A stretch of 64,000 bases of DNA from Streptomonospora nanhaiensis (GTDB lineage Bacteria > Actinomycetota > Actinomycetes > Streptosporangiales > Streptosporangiaceae): positions 310,001 through 374,000 of the forward strand of contig NZ_CP113264.1 in assembly GCF_026642255.1 (NCBI RefSeq), written 5' to 3'. The position numbers and the translations under genes were made by a program. Under the pieces are notes generated by a model. The model was not told where the DNA came from, ran no database searches, and saw only the letters and a program-made list of their open reading frames with translations. Shown here one piece after another: positions 16,236 through 25,835 of this stretch. Every line of letters starts with the position of its first letter. Within the stretch, counting starts at the first letter, position 1.

Positions 16236-17570
16236 GTGAGTGGATACTGCCGGGTCACCGTCACCGGACCGGAGCGCTGGGCCGATCTGGCACTTCCCGG
16301 CACCGTTCCCGTGGCGACCCTGATGCCGCGCATCATCGAGGTCTGCGCGCCCGACGAGGAGCGGACGGAGCCCGCCGCCTGGTCTCTGACCACGGTGGAC
16401 GGGTCGCCCGTGCACCCGGACGAACCCCTGGAGAGCGCCGGGGTCTACGACGGCGACGTCCTGCTGCTGGACCGCCGCACCGCCCCGAGCCGCCCCTCCC
16501 ACGTGGACGACGTCCGCGGCGCCGTCGAGGACAGGGTCGACGACACCGCGCGCATCTGGAACCCCGCGACGACGCTGTCCTTCGGCCTTCTCGTGGCCAG
16601 TATCGGCCCCCTGGTCCTCCTGGGGCTGATGATGCGGCTCCTCCCCTCGGCGGGACACCTGGGCGTCGCCGCGGTGGGGACCCTGTTCACGGTCGCCGTC
16701 ATGCTGCTCGCCGCACGCAGGCCCCTGCCCGCCGTCGCGCACGTGCTGTTCGCGGCGGCCTGCGTGTGGGGCGCGGTCACCGCGGTGCTCGCCGCCGCCC
16801 TGGTGACGAGCACGAACCCGCTGGTGACGGCGGCCTTCGCGCTCTCCGGGGCGCTCCTGGTCGCGGTGATCGGCTGGGCCATGCACGAGACGGGTCTGGC
16901 GTACATCGCCGGGCTCGGGGTCGTCGCGGTGGCCGCGGCCGTCCTCGTCGTGGTGGGGATCTTCACCGAGCCGGTCCAGGGCGTGCGTTCGATGGGCATC
17001 GCCCTGGCGCTGTGCGTGGGGGCCCTGCCGCGCGTCGCCATGGTGATGGGCGGCCTGTCCGGCCTCGACTACGAGGTGGGGCGCTCGGGCCAGGTGCCCA
17101 CGGAGCGGTTCGAGGACACGTACGGCAACACCGACCGCCTGCTGCTGGGGATCGTGCTGGGCGCGGCGGTGAGCGGCGGCGCCGTCACCGTGCTCCTCGC
17201 CGTCCTGGCCCAGGGGCTGCCCGACCTGCTGCTGGGCGGGCTGCTCTCGGTCCTGCTGGTCCTGCGCTCGCGGCTGTTCGACCGGATCCGCCACGTGCTG
17301 CCGCTGCGTCTGGCCGGGGTGCTGGGCGTGGGGGCCACGGGTGTCGCGGTCGTGGGCGAGTACCCGTTCATGGGCCCCTGGCTGCCGCTGATCGTGCTCC
17401 TGGCCGGGATCGTGCTCGGGGTGCTGAGCTGGGTGCGGCTGACCGACGTGCCCCGTGCCTCGCTGCGCCGCCTCCTGAACTGGACCGAGGTCCTGGTCAT
17501 CATCGGCATGTCCGCGGTGTTCGCGTGGGCGATGGGGCTGTTCGCCTTCGTCGCCCGCATGACCGGCTAG
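16236..17570 (+). CDS. eccD: EccD, multi-spanning channel subunit of the type VII secretion system
   Basis: 444 aa from GTG 16236, with GAAGGA at 9-nt spacing. Residues 1-85 form the ubiquitin-like (YukD) cytosolic domain that is the hallmark of EccD (VTVTGPERWADLALPG...DGSPVHPDEPLE...YDGDVLLL). The rest is about 11 TM helices. EccD dimers form the main membrane vestibule of the ESX core complex together with EccB, EccC and EccE. It is divergent from eccC. No eccB, eccE or mycP lies beside it in this window, so those subunits must be elsewhere or absent. Confidence 0.92.
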   Translation: MSGYCRVTVTGPERWADLALPGTVPVATLMPRIIEVCAPDEERTEPAAWSLTTVDGSPVHPDEPLESAGVYDGDVLLLDRRTAPSRPSHVDDVRGAVEDRVDDTARIWNPATTLSFGLLVASIGPLVLLGLMMRLLPSAGHLGVAAVGTLFTVAVMLLAARRPLPAVAHVLFAAACVWGAVTAVLAAALVTSTNPLVTAAFALSGALLVAVIGWAMHETGLAYIAGLGVVAVAAAVLVVVGIFTEPVQGVRSMGIALALCVGALPRVAMVMGGLSGLDYEVGRSGQVPTERFEDTYGNTDRLLLGIVLGAAVSGGAVTVLLAVLAQGLPDLLLGGLLSVLLVLRSRLFDRIRHVLPLRLAGVLGVGATGVAVVGEYPFMGPWLPLIVLLAGIVLGVLSWVRLTDVPRASLRRLLNWTEVLVIIGMSAVFAWAMGLFAFVARMTG

Positions 17571-17751
17571 GCGGCGTTCCGCGGACGCCGACCGCCGACC
17601 GCCGCCCGCCGCCCGGCGGGGAGGGCGTCCGCGGGACCCCGCCCCGGGGCGGGCCAACGGCCGGGACCGGAGCTCGGGGACGGTGCGTGACGGTTCGTGT
17701 GCGCCGGACGCTAGGGTGTCCGCCGACCCGACAGTCCCGAGAGGATCTCCC

Positions 17752-18390
17752 GTGCCCGAACCGAAGAAGTGCGTCCCGGCCGCCGCAGCAGGTCTCGTCC
17801 TCACGCTCATGTTGGGCGCCTGCGGAAGCGCCGCCGAGGAGGAGCCGCAGGCCCCGGACGCCGCCGGAGCCCAGGACGAGCCCGCTGACGTGATGGAAGA
17901 GCCCGCCGAGGCGGAGATCGAGCTGCGCGACCCGATGGAGATGGCCCCCGACGACCTGTGCACGGTGCTCCCGGAGGAGGTCCTGGAGGAGCTCCTCGGC
18001 GCGGAGGACATGCGCGACGACTCACCGAGCACGACCGGGCGGCCCGACCCCGGGACGCTCGAGAGCGACCAGCGCCTGAGGATGAACTGCATGCTGCTCT
18101 CGCTGAGCGGCTTCACCCTCCGGTACGACATGGAGATCCACGAGGGGCCCTACACCGACAGCGCCGCGCCGGACCTCACGGCGGAGGAGGCGGACCCGGA
18201 CCTCGGAGTCGGCGACCTCGCCGTGGCCGGTTCCGAGAACGACGCGGGGAGTGCGCAGGTCACGGCGGTCGAGGGGCAGGTCTTCGTGGACGTGCACTAC
18301 TCGCGCATGGGATCGGGCGACGCGGACGCGATGCTCGACGGCGCGCTCCTGGCGGCGGAGGAACTGCTCGCCGCGGTGAACGGCTCCTGA
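17752..18390 (+). CDS. Small lipoprotein of unknown function (DUF3558-like layout)
   Basis: 212 aa from GTG 17752 (SD GAGAGGA). The signal peptide ends in lipobox LGAC with Cys24, followed by an acidic Glu/Asp/Ala linker and a mixed domain. The motif DLCTVLPEEVLEELLG near the start of the mature domain and an internal Cys (RMNCMLLS) resemble actinobacterial DUF3558-type lipoproteins (an open Cys-containing layout of D-x-C-x-L/V-L at the N-end). It follows eccD by 181 nt on the same strand but is probably separately expressed. No enzymatic motif is visible. Confidence 0.72.
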   Translation: MPEPKKCVPAAAAGLVLTLMLGACGSAAEEEPQAPDAAGAQDEPADVMEEPAEAEIELRDPMEMAPDDLCTVLPEEVLEELLGAEDMRDDSPSTTGRPDPGTLESDQRLRMNCMLLSLSGFTLRYDMEIHEGPYTDSAAPDLTAEEADPDLGVGDLAVAGSENDAGSAQVTAVEGQVFVDVHYSRMGSGDADAMLDGALLAAEELLAAVNGS

Positions 18391-18496
18391 CGAGGGGCAG
18401 GGCGGGGGATACGGACGGCGGACCGGCGCCGCCGCCCCGGGTGCGCCGTCCGAGGGCCCGTGCCCGGCGCCCCCGGGTGCGGGCCGGCGTCCGCCG

Positions 18497-18517
18497 GGGG
18501 CCGGTTTCCCCGGCCCC
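18497..18517. terminator. Hairpin between convergent lipoprotein and gerW-like genes
   Basis: GGGGCCGG-TTTCC-CCGGCCCC in the 175-nt gap between two convergent genes, consistent with a shared terminator. Confidence 0.45.
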
Positions 18518-18565
18518 GGCGGTCGCGGGGTCGGCCGTGAGGGACGGGGAGATGGCCGGAACCGG

Positions 18566-19078
18566 TCAGGCGTTCCGCTCCTCCCCGGCCGCGGAGCCCT
18601 CGGAGACGGAGACCTCGGCCGGGGGCGCGGCGGCGGGCTCGCAGCGCGCGCGGAGGCTGCGGCGCCGGCGCGCCTCGCGCAGCGAGACCCCGACGATGCG
18701 CGCGGCGGTGAGGCCGGCGACCACGGCGAGCGGGAGGACGAGCATGGTCACCGGCTGGCGGATGCCGTGGAAGCGCGCCCCGGCCTCGTCGAGGACGATG
18801 AACCCCGCGGGCCGTGCGCGCACGAACCCGCCGCCGCCCGCGCCGTCCCCTCCCGCGGCGAACAGGCGGCTGGAACCGCCGCCCAAGCTGGTGAGGGACG
18901 TGATCCTCGCGACCGGGACGACCGTGGAACCCCCCGACACCACCGGGTCGCCGAAGACTGTCGCGGACCTGGCCGCGGCCCCGGTGCTCCGGACCAGGTC
19001 GGACAGGACGGACAGCGCGGGGCTGGTGCGGCGGCCGGAGGCCGCCTCGCGGATGCGGCTGCTGACGTTTTCCGGCAT
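18566..19078 (-). CDS. GerW/YtfJ-family sporulation protein
   Basis: 170 aa from ATG 19078 (AGAGG upstream). The N-terminal part (about 30-105) has the family pattern: ATVFGDPVVSGGSTVVPVARI, then a Gly-rich loop (GAGGGGFVRARPAGFIVLDE). One TM helix follows (TMLVLPLAVVAGLTAARIVG), then a basic and Ala-rich cytoplasmic tail. In Bacillus, YtfJ/GerW is a spore protein involved in germination; actinomycete homologues are widespread and poorly characterised. The C-terminal TM helix is an addition relative to the short Bacillus form. It is convergent with the upstream lipoprotein and followed by the propeller kinase cluster. Confidence 0.8.
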   Translation of the reverse strand: MPENVSSRIREAASGRRTSPALSVLSDLVRSTGAAARSATVFGDPVVSGGSTVVPVARITSLTSLGGGSSRLFAAGGDGAGGGGFVRARPAGFIVLDEAGARFHGIRQPVTMLVLPLAVVAGLTAARIVGVSLREARRRRSLRARCEPAAAPPAEVSVSEGSAAGEERNA

Positions 19079-19256
19079 GGCCTCTGGTCCTCTCGGGGTA
19101 CGGGCACGGGCTTTCACGCTATAGCGCCCGGGCGGCGCCGTGAGGAGCCGGGTCCTTCCGGCGCGCCCCGGACGGCGCGGGCCGAACGCGGTCCCGGCAC
19201 CCCGACGCCCCCTGCCCCCGGCAGTGCCGACCGTCCCGGTGTCCCCGTCAGCCCCG

Positions 19257-21350
19257 TCAGAACAGCGTCTCGGCGGGCTCCAGGGTGTCGGGGTCGACCA
19301 GGACGACGCGCCCCTCGGCGGAGACGCCCGCCAGGACCTCGCCCCCGGGGTGCACGGAGACCTCCTGGAGCCCGTCAGCTCCACGGCCGCCGGCCGCGAG
19401 GTCCTCGCCGGTCTCCGTGTCGAACGCGTGGGTCGTGTACGCGCCGTCCTCCAGGGGGCCGTCCCCGGGGGCCAGCCAGCTCACGTACACGCGGTCGAGC
19501 GCCGCGGAGAGCGCCAGGTCCACGAGGATCGGCCCTTCGGCGTCGGCGAAGCCCGTGAGCTCGAAGGACCGCACCTCCGAGCGCGCCGCGTAGTCCCACC
19601 ACACGATCCGGTCGCCGACGAGGTGGACCACCTCGTCGGCGCCGGGCACCGCGGCGAACAGGCGGTGCGACGTCCCCCGGACGGTGTGCAGCTCCTCGCC
19701 GCTCTCCGCGTCCCACACGGTGATCGTCCCCCCGTCGTTGGTGAGGACGCGCCCGGCGTCCGCGAAGGCCGTCCCGTGGACCGGGGCCTCCGCGATCTCG
19801 GACACCCGGGCGCCGGTCCCCGTGTCGATGACGGCGACGCTCGGCCTGTCGTCGGCCCGCTCCAGCGAGACGGCCAGCCGCGACCCGTCGGGGCTGAACG
19901 CGAGGCCCTCCGCGTGGCGCGGCCTGGCCGTCCACGTCCCCCCGGTCCCGACGGGCCCCTCCTGCGGCCCCAGGTGCTCGGCGGACGTGCCGGCCGCGAG
20001 GTCGAAGGTGCGGGCGACCCGCACCTGCTCGTCGCCCCGGCCCTCGTAGGACGTGGGCACGGTCACGGCGAGGGTGCACCCGGTCGGGGCGAACACCGGG
20101 CCCACCGCGAGCCCCACCGACCCGGCCGGCCTGGCGACCTCCTCCCCGACCCGCCAGTCCCACACCGTCAGCCCGTGTTCGGCGGTGGTGACGGCCAGGC
20201 GGTCGCCGTCCGGGCTGAAGGCGGTCTCCCACACCGTGGTCCGCGCGCCGTCGACGTCCTCACCGGGCGGCGGGAACCCTCCGCCGTCCGGGCAGCCGCC
20301 CCCGGTGACCAGCCCGGCGGTGTCCGCCCCGTCCGGTTCCCCCGCCGCGCCACCGTCCCCGGTCGACAGGCGGTGCCCCCACACGGCCGCCCCGGCCACG
20401 GCGGCCAGGGCGAGGACCGCCGCGGCTGCGGCGACCGCCCTCCGGCCGTTCCGGCGCCCCCGGGCGTCCGCCCCGGTGCTCCCGTCCGGCACGCCCGCCT
20501 CCCCCGGTCCGGTCCCGGAGGGCCGCTCCGCCCGCCCCGGCCCGTCGGCGGCCACCGCCGCCTCCTGCCGTGCCGCGGCTTCCTCCAGCCGGGCGAGGAA
20601 CCCCGGCGGCCACGGGCCCGGGTCGGCGGGGCCGCCGAGCATCCGCACCAGGTCGGCGGCGCTGGGGCGCAGGTCCGGGCCCCGGCGCAGGCACGCGTCG
20701 ACCAGCCCCCGGAGCTGGAGCGGGACGCGCGGCAGGCCGGGAGCCCCCTCGGCCCCGCTCGCGGCGAAGGACAGGGTCGCCGCCCACGAGAACACGTCCG
20801 CGGCGGGGGCCGCGCCGCCCTCGGGCGCCGAGAAGGAGGGGTGGGGAGCGCGCTGACCGGCGTCCGACGCGGCCCGTTCCAGCCCGGCGTCGGCGAGGAG
20901 CGCGGTCTCCCGGGTGAGCACCACCCCGTCGGGCCGCAGCGCACCGTGGGAGCGGCCCCGGGCGTGCAGCTCGGCGAGCCCCTGCGCCAGGGCGAGGGCG
21001 AGCGCGTGGAGGGCGTCCGCGGGGACCGGGCCGTGCTCGCGGACGTGGTCGGCCAGGGCCGGGCCGGGGGGCCGGTCGACCGCCGCCCACGGCACGGCTC
21101 CGCCCAGGTCGGCGGAGCGCACGCCGCACACGTGGCGGCCGTCCGGTCCGTACGCGCTCTCCACCAGGCGGGTGAACGCCGACCGGAACCCGGGGTCGGC
21201 GGCGTACCCGGAGCGCACGACCCTCACGGCCACGGGGCGCTCCCCCGGCACCGAGCCCAGGTAGACGCGCGCGCAGGCGTCCTCGCCCAGGCGGGCGTGG
21301 AGCCGGTAGGGGCCGACGGCCGGGGGATCGTGGGGGTGGAGAGGGAGCAT
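19257..21350 (-). CDS. Receptor pseudokinase with extracellular beta-propeller (paralogue 1)
   Basis: 697 aa. Residues 12-260 align without gaps to the kinase domains of the next genes, but the catalytic residues are gone. The beta-3 lysine is Arg43, HRD is HGA (135-137), the catalytic-loop Lys is Arg139, Asn142 is Gly, DFG is DAG (154-156), and the Gly-rich loop is eroded (LGEDACARVY). ATP-dependent phosphotransfer is therefore very unlikely. One TM helix lies near residue 305 (VAAAAAVLALAAVAGAAVW), and the extracellular part is a WD40/YVTN-type propeller (GLAFSPDGSRLAVSL and similar). It is the last of four tandem paralogues on the minus strand, 159 nt after an active kinase gene. Probably a regulatory partner or ligand-binding decoy. 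Confidence 0.85.
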   Translation of the reverse strand: MLPLHPHDPPAVGPYRLHARLGEDACARVYLGSVPGERPVAVRVVRSGYAADPGFRSAFTRLVESAYGPDGRHVCGVRSADLGGAVPWAAVDRPPGPALADHVREHGPVPADALHALALALAQGLAELHARGRSHGALRPDGVVLTRETALLADAGLERAASDAGQRAPHPSFSAPEGGAAPAADVFSWAATLSFAASGAEGAPGLPRVPLQLRGLVDACLRRGPDLRPSAADLVRMLGGPADPGPWPPGFLARLEEAAARQEAAVAADGPGRAERPSGTGPGEAGVPDGSTGADARGRRNGRRAVAAAAAVLALAAVAGAAVWGHRLSTGDGGAAGEPDGADTAGLVTGGGCPDGGGFPPPGEDVDGARTTVWETAFSPDGDRLAVTTAEHGLTVWDWRVGEEVARPAGSVGLAVGPVFAPTGCTLAVTVPTSYEGRGDEQVRVARTFDLAAGTSAEHLGPQEGPVGTGGTWTARPRHAEGLAFSPDGSRLAVSLERADDRPSVAVIDTGTGARVSEIAEAPVHGTAFADAGRVLTNDGGTITVWDAESGEELHTVRGTSHRLFAAVPGADEVVHLVGDRIVWWDYAARSEVRSFELTGFADAEGPILVDLALSAALDRVYVSWLAPGDGPLEDGAYTTHAFDTETGEDLAAGGRGADGLQEVSVHPGGEVLAGVSAEGRVVLVDPDTLEPAETLF

Positions 21351-21472
21351 GGGCCTTACCGGTGTCGTGGCGGGGCGTGCGGTGCGGGCGGGGCGTGTGG
21401 TGCGGTGCGGGTGGAGCGGACCCGTGTCCGGTGCGGGACCGCGCCGTGCGGGGGCGGCCGGGCCGCCGGAGC

Positions 21473-21488
21473 CGGGTCCCGGGACCCG
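21473..21488 (-). terminator. Palindrome after the second propeller kinase
   Basis: CGGGTCCC-GGGACCCG, a perfect 16-bp palindrome 21 nt past the stop of the kinase at 21510. It may end or attenuate transcription before the last paralogue. Confidence 0.4.
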
Positions 21489-21509
21489 TTCGGAGGGGGC
21501 CGCGGCTGG

Positions 21510-23561
21510 TCAGCCGATACGGCTGTGGAGGCGCAGGCGCTCCGCGTCCACGATCCAGACGTCCGAGTCGAGGAGCGGGACCCCCGTGAACACGTGGCCG
21601 TCGGGGTGCATGCCGAGCCGGCTGACGTACCCCTCGTCCTCCTCCCCGGTCAGCTCCTCGCCGGTGGAGAACTCCCAGACCTTCATCCCGAACCCCTCCG
21701 AGTCCTCGTCGACGATCAGCTCGCCGGACGTGTACGGGGCGTACAGCCGGTCCGCACCGGGGCTCAGGACGAACTCGCTGAGCCCGTTCTCCGGCATCGC
21801 GGCCGGGGCGAACGTGCGGGGCGGGCCCCCGTCGAGGAAGTCCTCGTGCACGACCCCGTCCCCGGTCATGTACAGGAGGCCGCCGTCCTCGTCGGGGAGT
21901 TCGAGGTTGGACCCGTACCCGGGCTCGGCGCCCCCGGCCTCGAAGAGGGTCCCGCCGCTCTCCGTGTCCCAGACCCGCACCTGCCCCGTGTAGTCGACGG
22001 CCGCCAGATACCCGCCGCCGGGGGAGACCGCGATCGTGTGGGCGCCGTCGGTCCCGCTGTAGGTGTCGGTGACCTCGGCGGTCTCCAGGTCGACGCGCAG
22101 CACGGCCGACTCCGGCTCCCCCGTGCCCTCGACCAGGTACAGGCCCTCGCCGTCGGGGTCGAAGGCCGAGGCGACGACCTCCACGTCCCCCCGGTACACG
22201 GTGTGCTCGCCCGTCCCGGCGACGTACACGTGCACGCCCGTCCCGTTGTAGCCGACGCGGCAGCCGTCCGGGCTGACGAGCGGGGTGGGCGACAGGCCGG
22301 GGACCTCGTCCTCGATCCGGGCGATCTCGGTCCCCTCCTCCCAGTCCCACAGGGCCAGCCCCTGGCTCCCGGCGACGACGAGGACCCGGCCGTCGGCGGA
22401 GAACACGGTGCCGGGAGGGACGGACGACGACGGGATGCTCGGCACGGGCCGTGCCGCCTCGGCGAGCTCCGGGGCGATGTGCTCGGTGAGGTCGCACCGG
22501 ACGCGGCGGCCGGGGTCCTCCTCCGCGGTCCCGCCGCCGAACGGGCCGGCCAGGGCCCACGTCCCCGCCCCGGCGGTGAGGAGCAGCGCGGCCCCCGCGG
22601 CGCCGACGAGCAGTGGTCGCCGCCGGGCCCGGGAGGCGGGGGCGCCGCCCGCGGCCCCGGGGCCTGCGGCGGCGACGGCGTCCCGGTACTCGCCGTCGAT
22701 CCGTTCGAGCGTGTGGACGGCGGGTGGGGGCAGCCAGGCGGACGCCGTCGTCGGAGGCGCCGCCGGACCGCCCAGGGCGTGCAGCACCCGCGACGCGGAG
22801 GGACGTTCCCGGGGGTCCTTGTCCAGGCACGCCGAGACGAGGCCGTGCAGCCGCTCGGGGATGCCCGTCAGCACGGGGTCCTGGTTCGTGATGCGGTACA
22901 TCACGGCGGAGGGGTGGCCCTCGCCGAACGGCCCGGTGCCGGTCAGCGCGTACACGATCATCCCGCCCAGGGCGAAGACGTCGGCGGCGGCGCCGCCCGG
23001 CTCCCGGCGGATGTTCTCGGGGGCCATGTACCCCGGGGTGCCGACGAGCCGCCCGTCCCCGTCCGGCCCGGCGTCCTCCAGCGCGGCGGCGATGCCGAAG
23101 TCGATGACCTGCGGTCCCGCGGCCGAGACCATCACGTTGCCGGGTTTGAGGTCGCGGTGCACCAGCCCGTGGGAGTGCACCCGTTCCAGGGCCTGGGCGA
23201 CGCCCCGGGCGGCGAACCGCACGCTGTCCTCGGGCAGCGGCCCCACGGACCGGACCAGGTCGTGCAGGGAGGGGCCCCGCACGTACTCGGTGGCCATCCA
23301 GGGGGTCCGGCCGGACGTGTCCGCGTCCAGCACCCGGGGCGTGTGGGTGCCGTGCACCCGGCGGGCGAGGTCGAGTTCGCGCGCGAACCGCTCCCGGAAG
23401 TCGGGGTCGTACGCGTACTCCGCCCGCACCACCTTGACGGCGGCGGTGCGGCCCTCCCGGTCGATCCCCAGGTAGACGCGGCCCATGCCGCCGGCGCCCA
23501 GCAGGGCGACGGTCCGGTACGGTCCGACCCGGCGCGGATCGCGGGGTGCGAGGTGCTGCAT
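21510..23561 (-). CDS. Ser/Thr protein kinase with extracellular beta-propeller (paralogue 2, active-type)
   Basis: 683 aa from ATG 23561 (SD GGAGGG). The kinase domain at 13-275 is complete: GAGGMGRVY loop, K43, HRDLKPGN (135-142), DFG 154-156 and APE in GYMAPENI. One TM helix lies near residue 320 (LLVGAAGAALLLTAGAGTWAL), then a propeller of repeated blades such as RVWDTESGGTLFEAG and GTVFSADGRVLVVAG. This is a PknD-like layout with an inside kinase and outside propeller sensor. Its RBS lies just after the stop of the upstream paralogue (13-nt gap), so the two active kinases are almost certainly co-translated. The ligand of the propeller is unknown. Confidence 0.92.
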   Translation of the reverse strand: MQHLAPRDPRRVGPYRTVALLGAGGMGRVYLGIDREGRTAAVKVVRAEYAYDPDFRERFARELDLARRVHGTHTPRVLDADTSGRTPWMATEYVRGPSLHDLVRSVGPLPEDSVRFAARGVAQALERVHSHGLVHRDLKPGNVMVSAAGPQVIDFGIAAALEDAGPDGDGRLVGTPGYMAPENIRREPGGAAADVFALGGMIVYALTGTGPFGEGHPSAVMYRITNQDPVLTGIPERLHGLVSACLDKDPRERPSASRVLHALGGPAAPPTTASAWLPPPAVHTLERIDGEYRDAVAAAGPGAAGGAPASRARRRPLLVGAAGAALLLTAGAGTWALAGPFGGGTAEEDPGRRVRCDLTEHIAPELAEAARPVPSIPSSSVPPGTVFSADGRVLVVAGSQGLALWDWEEGTEIARIEDEVPGLSPTPLVSPDGCRVGYNGTGVHVYVAGTGEHTVYRGDVEVVASAFDPDGEGLYLVEGTGEPESAVLRVDLETAEVTDTYSGTDGAHTIAVSPGGGYLAAVDYTGQVRVWDTESGGTLFEAGGAEPGYGSNLELPDEDGGLLYMTGDGVVHEDFLDGGPPRTFAPAAMPENGLSEFVLSPGADRLYAPYTSGELIVDEDSEGFGMKVWEFSTGEELTGEEDEGYVSRLGMHPDGHVFTGVPLLDSDVWIVDAERLRLHSRIG

Positions 23562-23574
23562 GGCGGCCCTCCGG

Positions 23575-25689
23575 TCAGCTCAGCTCGTTGACGACGGTGT
23601 AGTCGGCGTCGAGGACGAGGACGCGTCCGCCGCCGTCGGCGACCGTGGCCAGGTACTCGTCCTCCGGGTGCGACCCCATGGGCGCGTACACCATCACGTC
23701 GGCGTCGCGGAGGAGCTGGCCCGTCGAGGCGTCCCACACGCTTCCCCGGTCGTCGTCCCAGCCGAAGGAGCCCGCGAGGACCCGCTCGCCGTCCGAGGAG
23801 TAGCCGATGCCGGTGACGGACTCGTGGCTCGCGTCCGGTTCCGCGAGGGGGCGGACGACCCCGCCGGTGCCGAGGTCGACGATGTCGACCCGCCTCGCGC
23901 CGCTCTGGAGGGCCATGGTCCGCCCGTCGGGCGCGAGGGCGAACGCGTAGTGGTCCCCGCCCTCGAACAGGTGGAGCCGCTCGCCGGTCGCGGGGTCCCA
24001 CACGGCCACCCCGACGTAGGCGTCGAACCCCTCCTCCATGACCGTGCCGACGAGCAGGGAGTCGTCGGCGGTGTAGCTCAGGTCGGTGAGGACCCCTCCG
24101 GCGGGGAACTCCACGCCGGGCGTCCCCTCCGCCACGTCCCAGATCTGGACGACCCGCTCCTCGCGGGGGTCGCCGTTCTCGGCGGCGAGCACCGCCACCC
24201 GGGACCCGTCGGAGGAGAGGGCGGGCATGTCGTAGAACCCGCGGCCGCCGTTGTCCCGGCCGAACCGGTTGACCTCGTCGCCGCTGCCGCCGTCCCACAC
24301 GCGGATCTGGTCGCCGTAGGCGCCGGCGACGTGGTCGTCGGGCCCGATGTCCGCCGCGGACGGGGCGGGCTCGAACACGTCGACGGGTTCCCCGGCCTGC
24401 CAGTCCCACCTGGACAGGGACGTGCCGAACACGTACAGGGACTCGCCGTCCACGGAGAAGTCGACCTCGTAGATCCACCCCTCCAGGTCGACCTCCGGCG
24501 CGCCCTGCGCCGAGGGGGAGGCGGAGGGGCCGGGCGGGGCCGGGGGACCGCCCCCGGCCGCATCCCGCGGGACCCCGCCGCCCGGCAGCGCGGTGAGAGC
24601 GAGGGCCGCCCCTCCCGCGACGACCAGCGCGGACGCCGCCGCGAGGACCGCGGCGCGGCGGCGGAACCGCGGCTCCCCCCGCGGCGCCCCCTCCTGTGGT
24701 TCACGCCCGGGGGGCGGGTGCCCCGTGCCGTCGGCCCCGGCGCCGCCGCGCGGCGGCGCCGGGGCCCCGCCCCCCAGGTCCACGGTGGTGCGCCCGGCCT
24801 CCTCCGCCCTCCGGACCTCGCCCTCCCGGGCGTCGATCTGCTCCGTCACGGGGGCGGGAAGCCAGCCGTGCTCGGCCGACGGAAGGGGCAGCGCGGACAG
24901 TTCTCCCCGGACCTCCGCGGCGTCGGGCCGTCCGGCGGGGTCCTTGGCGAAGCAGCGGGCCAGCACGTCGCGCAGGGGGCCCTCGGGGACCGCACCCAGG
25001 GCGGGCTCGTCGGCCATGATCCGGCGCAGGGAGTCGACCGGGCGCCCGGAGCCGAACGGGGGCTCCGCCGAGGCGGCGAAGACCACCGCGCCCGCCAGGG
25101 AGAAGAGGTCGCTGAGCTGGGAGACGCCGTGCCCCGTGATCTGCTCGGGCGAGGTGTAGGCGGGTGTGCCGAAGGTCTGCCCGGTGCGGGTGAGCACCGT
25201 GCCCTCGACGGCGCGGGCGATGCCGAAGTCGATGACCTGCGGGCCGCGCGGGGACAGCAGGATGTTGCCCGGCTTCAGGTCGCGGTGCATCAGCCCCGCC
25301 TCGTGGACCGTCTCCAGGGCCCGGGCGAGCCCGAGGGCCAGAACCAGCAGCGAGGGGCCGGGGAAGGGGCCGTTCGCGCTCACGGCCTCCTTCAGCGTGG
25401 GGCCGGGCACGTACTCGGTGGCCATCCACGGGACGTCGGCGTCCGTGTCGGCGTCGGTCACGGCCGGGGTGAAGGGGCCGCGCACCCGCCGGGCGGCGCG
25501 GACCTCCCGCGCGAACCGGTCCCGGAACCCGGTGTCGTGGGCCAGGTCCTCCTTGACCACCTTGAGCGCGCGCAGGTGGCCGTCCGGGGTGCGCGCCAGG
25601 TACACCCTGCCCATGCCGCCCGCGCCGATGCGGGAGAGGAGCCTGTGGCGGCCGATGTGCCGGGGGTCGTCGGAGGCGAGGGGCTGCAC
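23575..25689 (-). CDS. Ser/Thr protein kinase with extracellular beta-propeller (paralogue 3, active-type)
   Basis: 704 aa, GTG start at 25689. Complete kinase domain: GAGGMGRVY, K43, HRDLKPGN (135-142), DFG 154-156 and TSPEQI at the P+1 region. A Pro/Gly-rich juxtamembrane linker of about 60 residues leads to one TM helix (AAVLAAASALVVAGGAALALTAL). A propeller ectodomain follows (MALQSGARRVDIVDLGTGGV, IRVWDGGSGDEVNRFG). It heads the two-gene unit with the kinase downstream (13-nt gap) and is 146 nt after the first pseudokinase. Cytoplasmic phosphorylation triggered by an extracellular cue is the expected role of this family. Confidence 0.92.
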   Translation of the reverse strand: MQPLASDDPRHIGRHRLLSRIGAGGMGRVYLARTPDGHLRALKVVKEDLAHDTGFRDRFAREVRAARRVRGPFTPAVTDADTDADVPWMATEYVPGPTLKEAVSANGPFPGPSLLVLALGLARALETVHEAGLMHRDLKPGNILLSPRGPQVIDFGIARAVEGTVLTRTGQTFGTPAYTSPEQITGHGVSQLSDLFSLAGAVVFAASAEPPFGSGRPVDSLRRIMADEPALGAVPEGPLRDVLARCFAKDPAGRPDAAEVRGELSALPLPSAEHGWLPAPVTEQIDAREGEVRRAEEAGRTTVDLGGGAPAPPRGGAGADGTGHPPPGREPQEGAPRGEPRFRRRAAVLAAASALVVAGGAALALTALPGGGVPRDAAGGGPPAPPGPSASPSAQGAPEVDLEGWIYEVDFSVDGESLYVFGTSLSRWDWQAGEPVDVFEPAPSAADIGPDDHVAGAYGDQIRVWDGGSGDEVNRFGRDNGGRGFYDMPALSSDGSRVAVLAAENGDPREERVVQIWDVAEGTPGVEFPAGGVLTDLSYTADDSLLVGTVMEEGFDAYVGVAVWDPATGERLHLFEGGDHYAFALAPDGRTMALQSGARRVDIVDLGTGGVVRPLAEPDASHESVTGIGYSSDGERVLAGSFGWDDDRGSVWDASTGQLLRDADVMVYAPMGSHPEDEYLATVADGGGRVLVLDADYTVVNELS

Positions 25690-25835
25690 GGCGGGTACGC
25701 GTTCCTCACTGCGTCAGGGCACCGGCGCGGGGGCGGTCGCGCGGGGTCGGGGCGGTGCTCGGGAGGGTTCCTCCGCCAATGTAGCGGTTCGTGGGCGGAC
25801 CGCCCGGACGAGTGACCGGTTGCGGCCCGCCCGGG

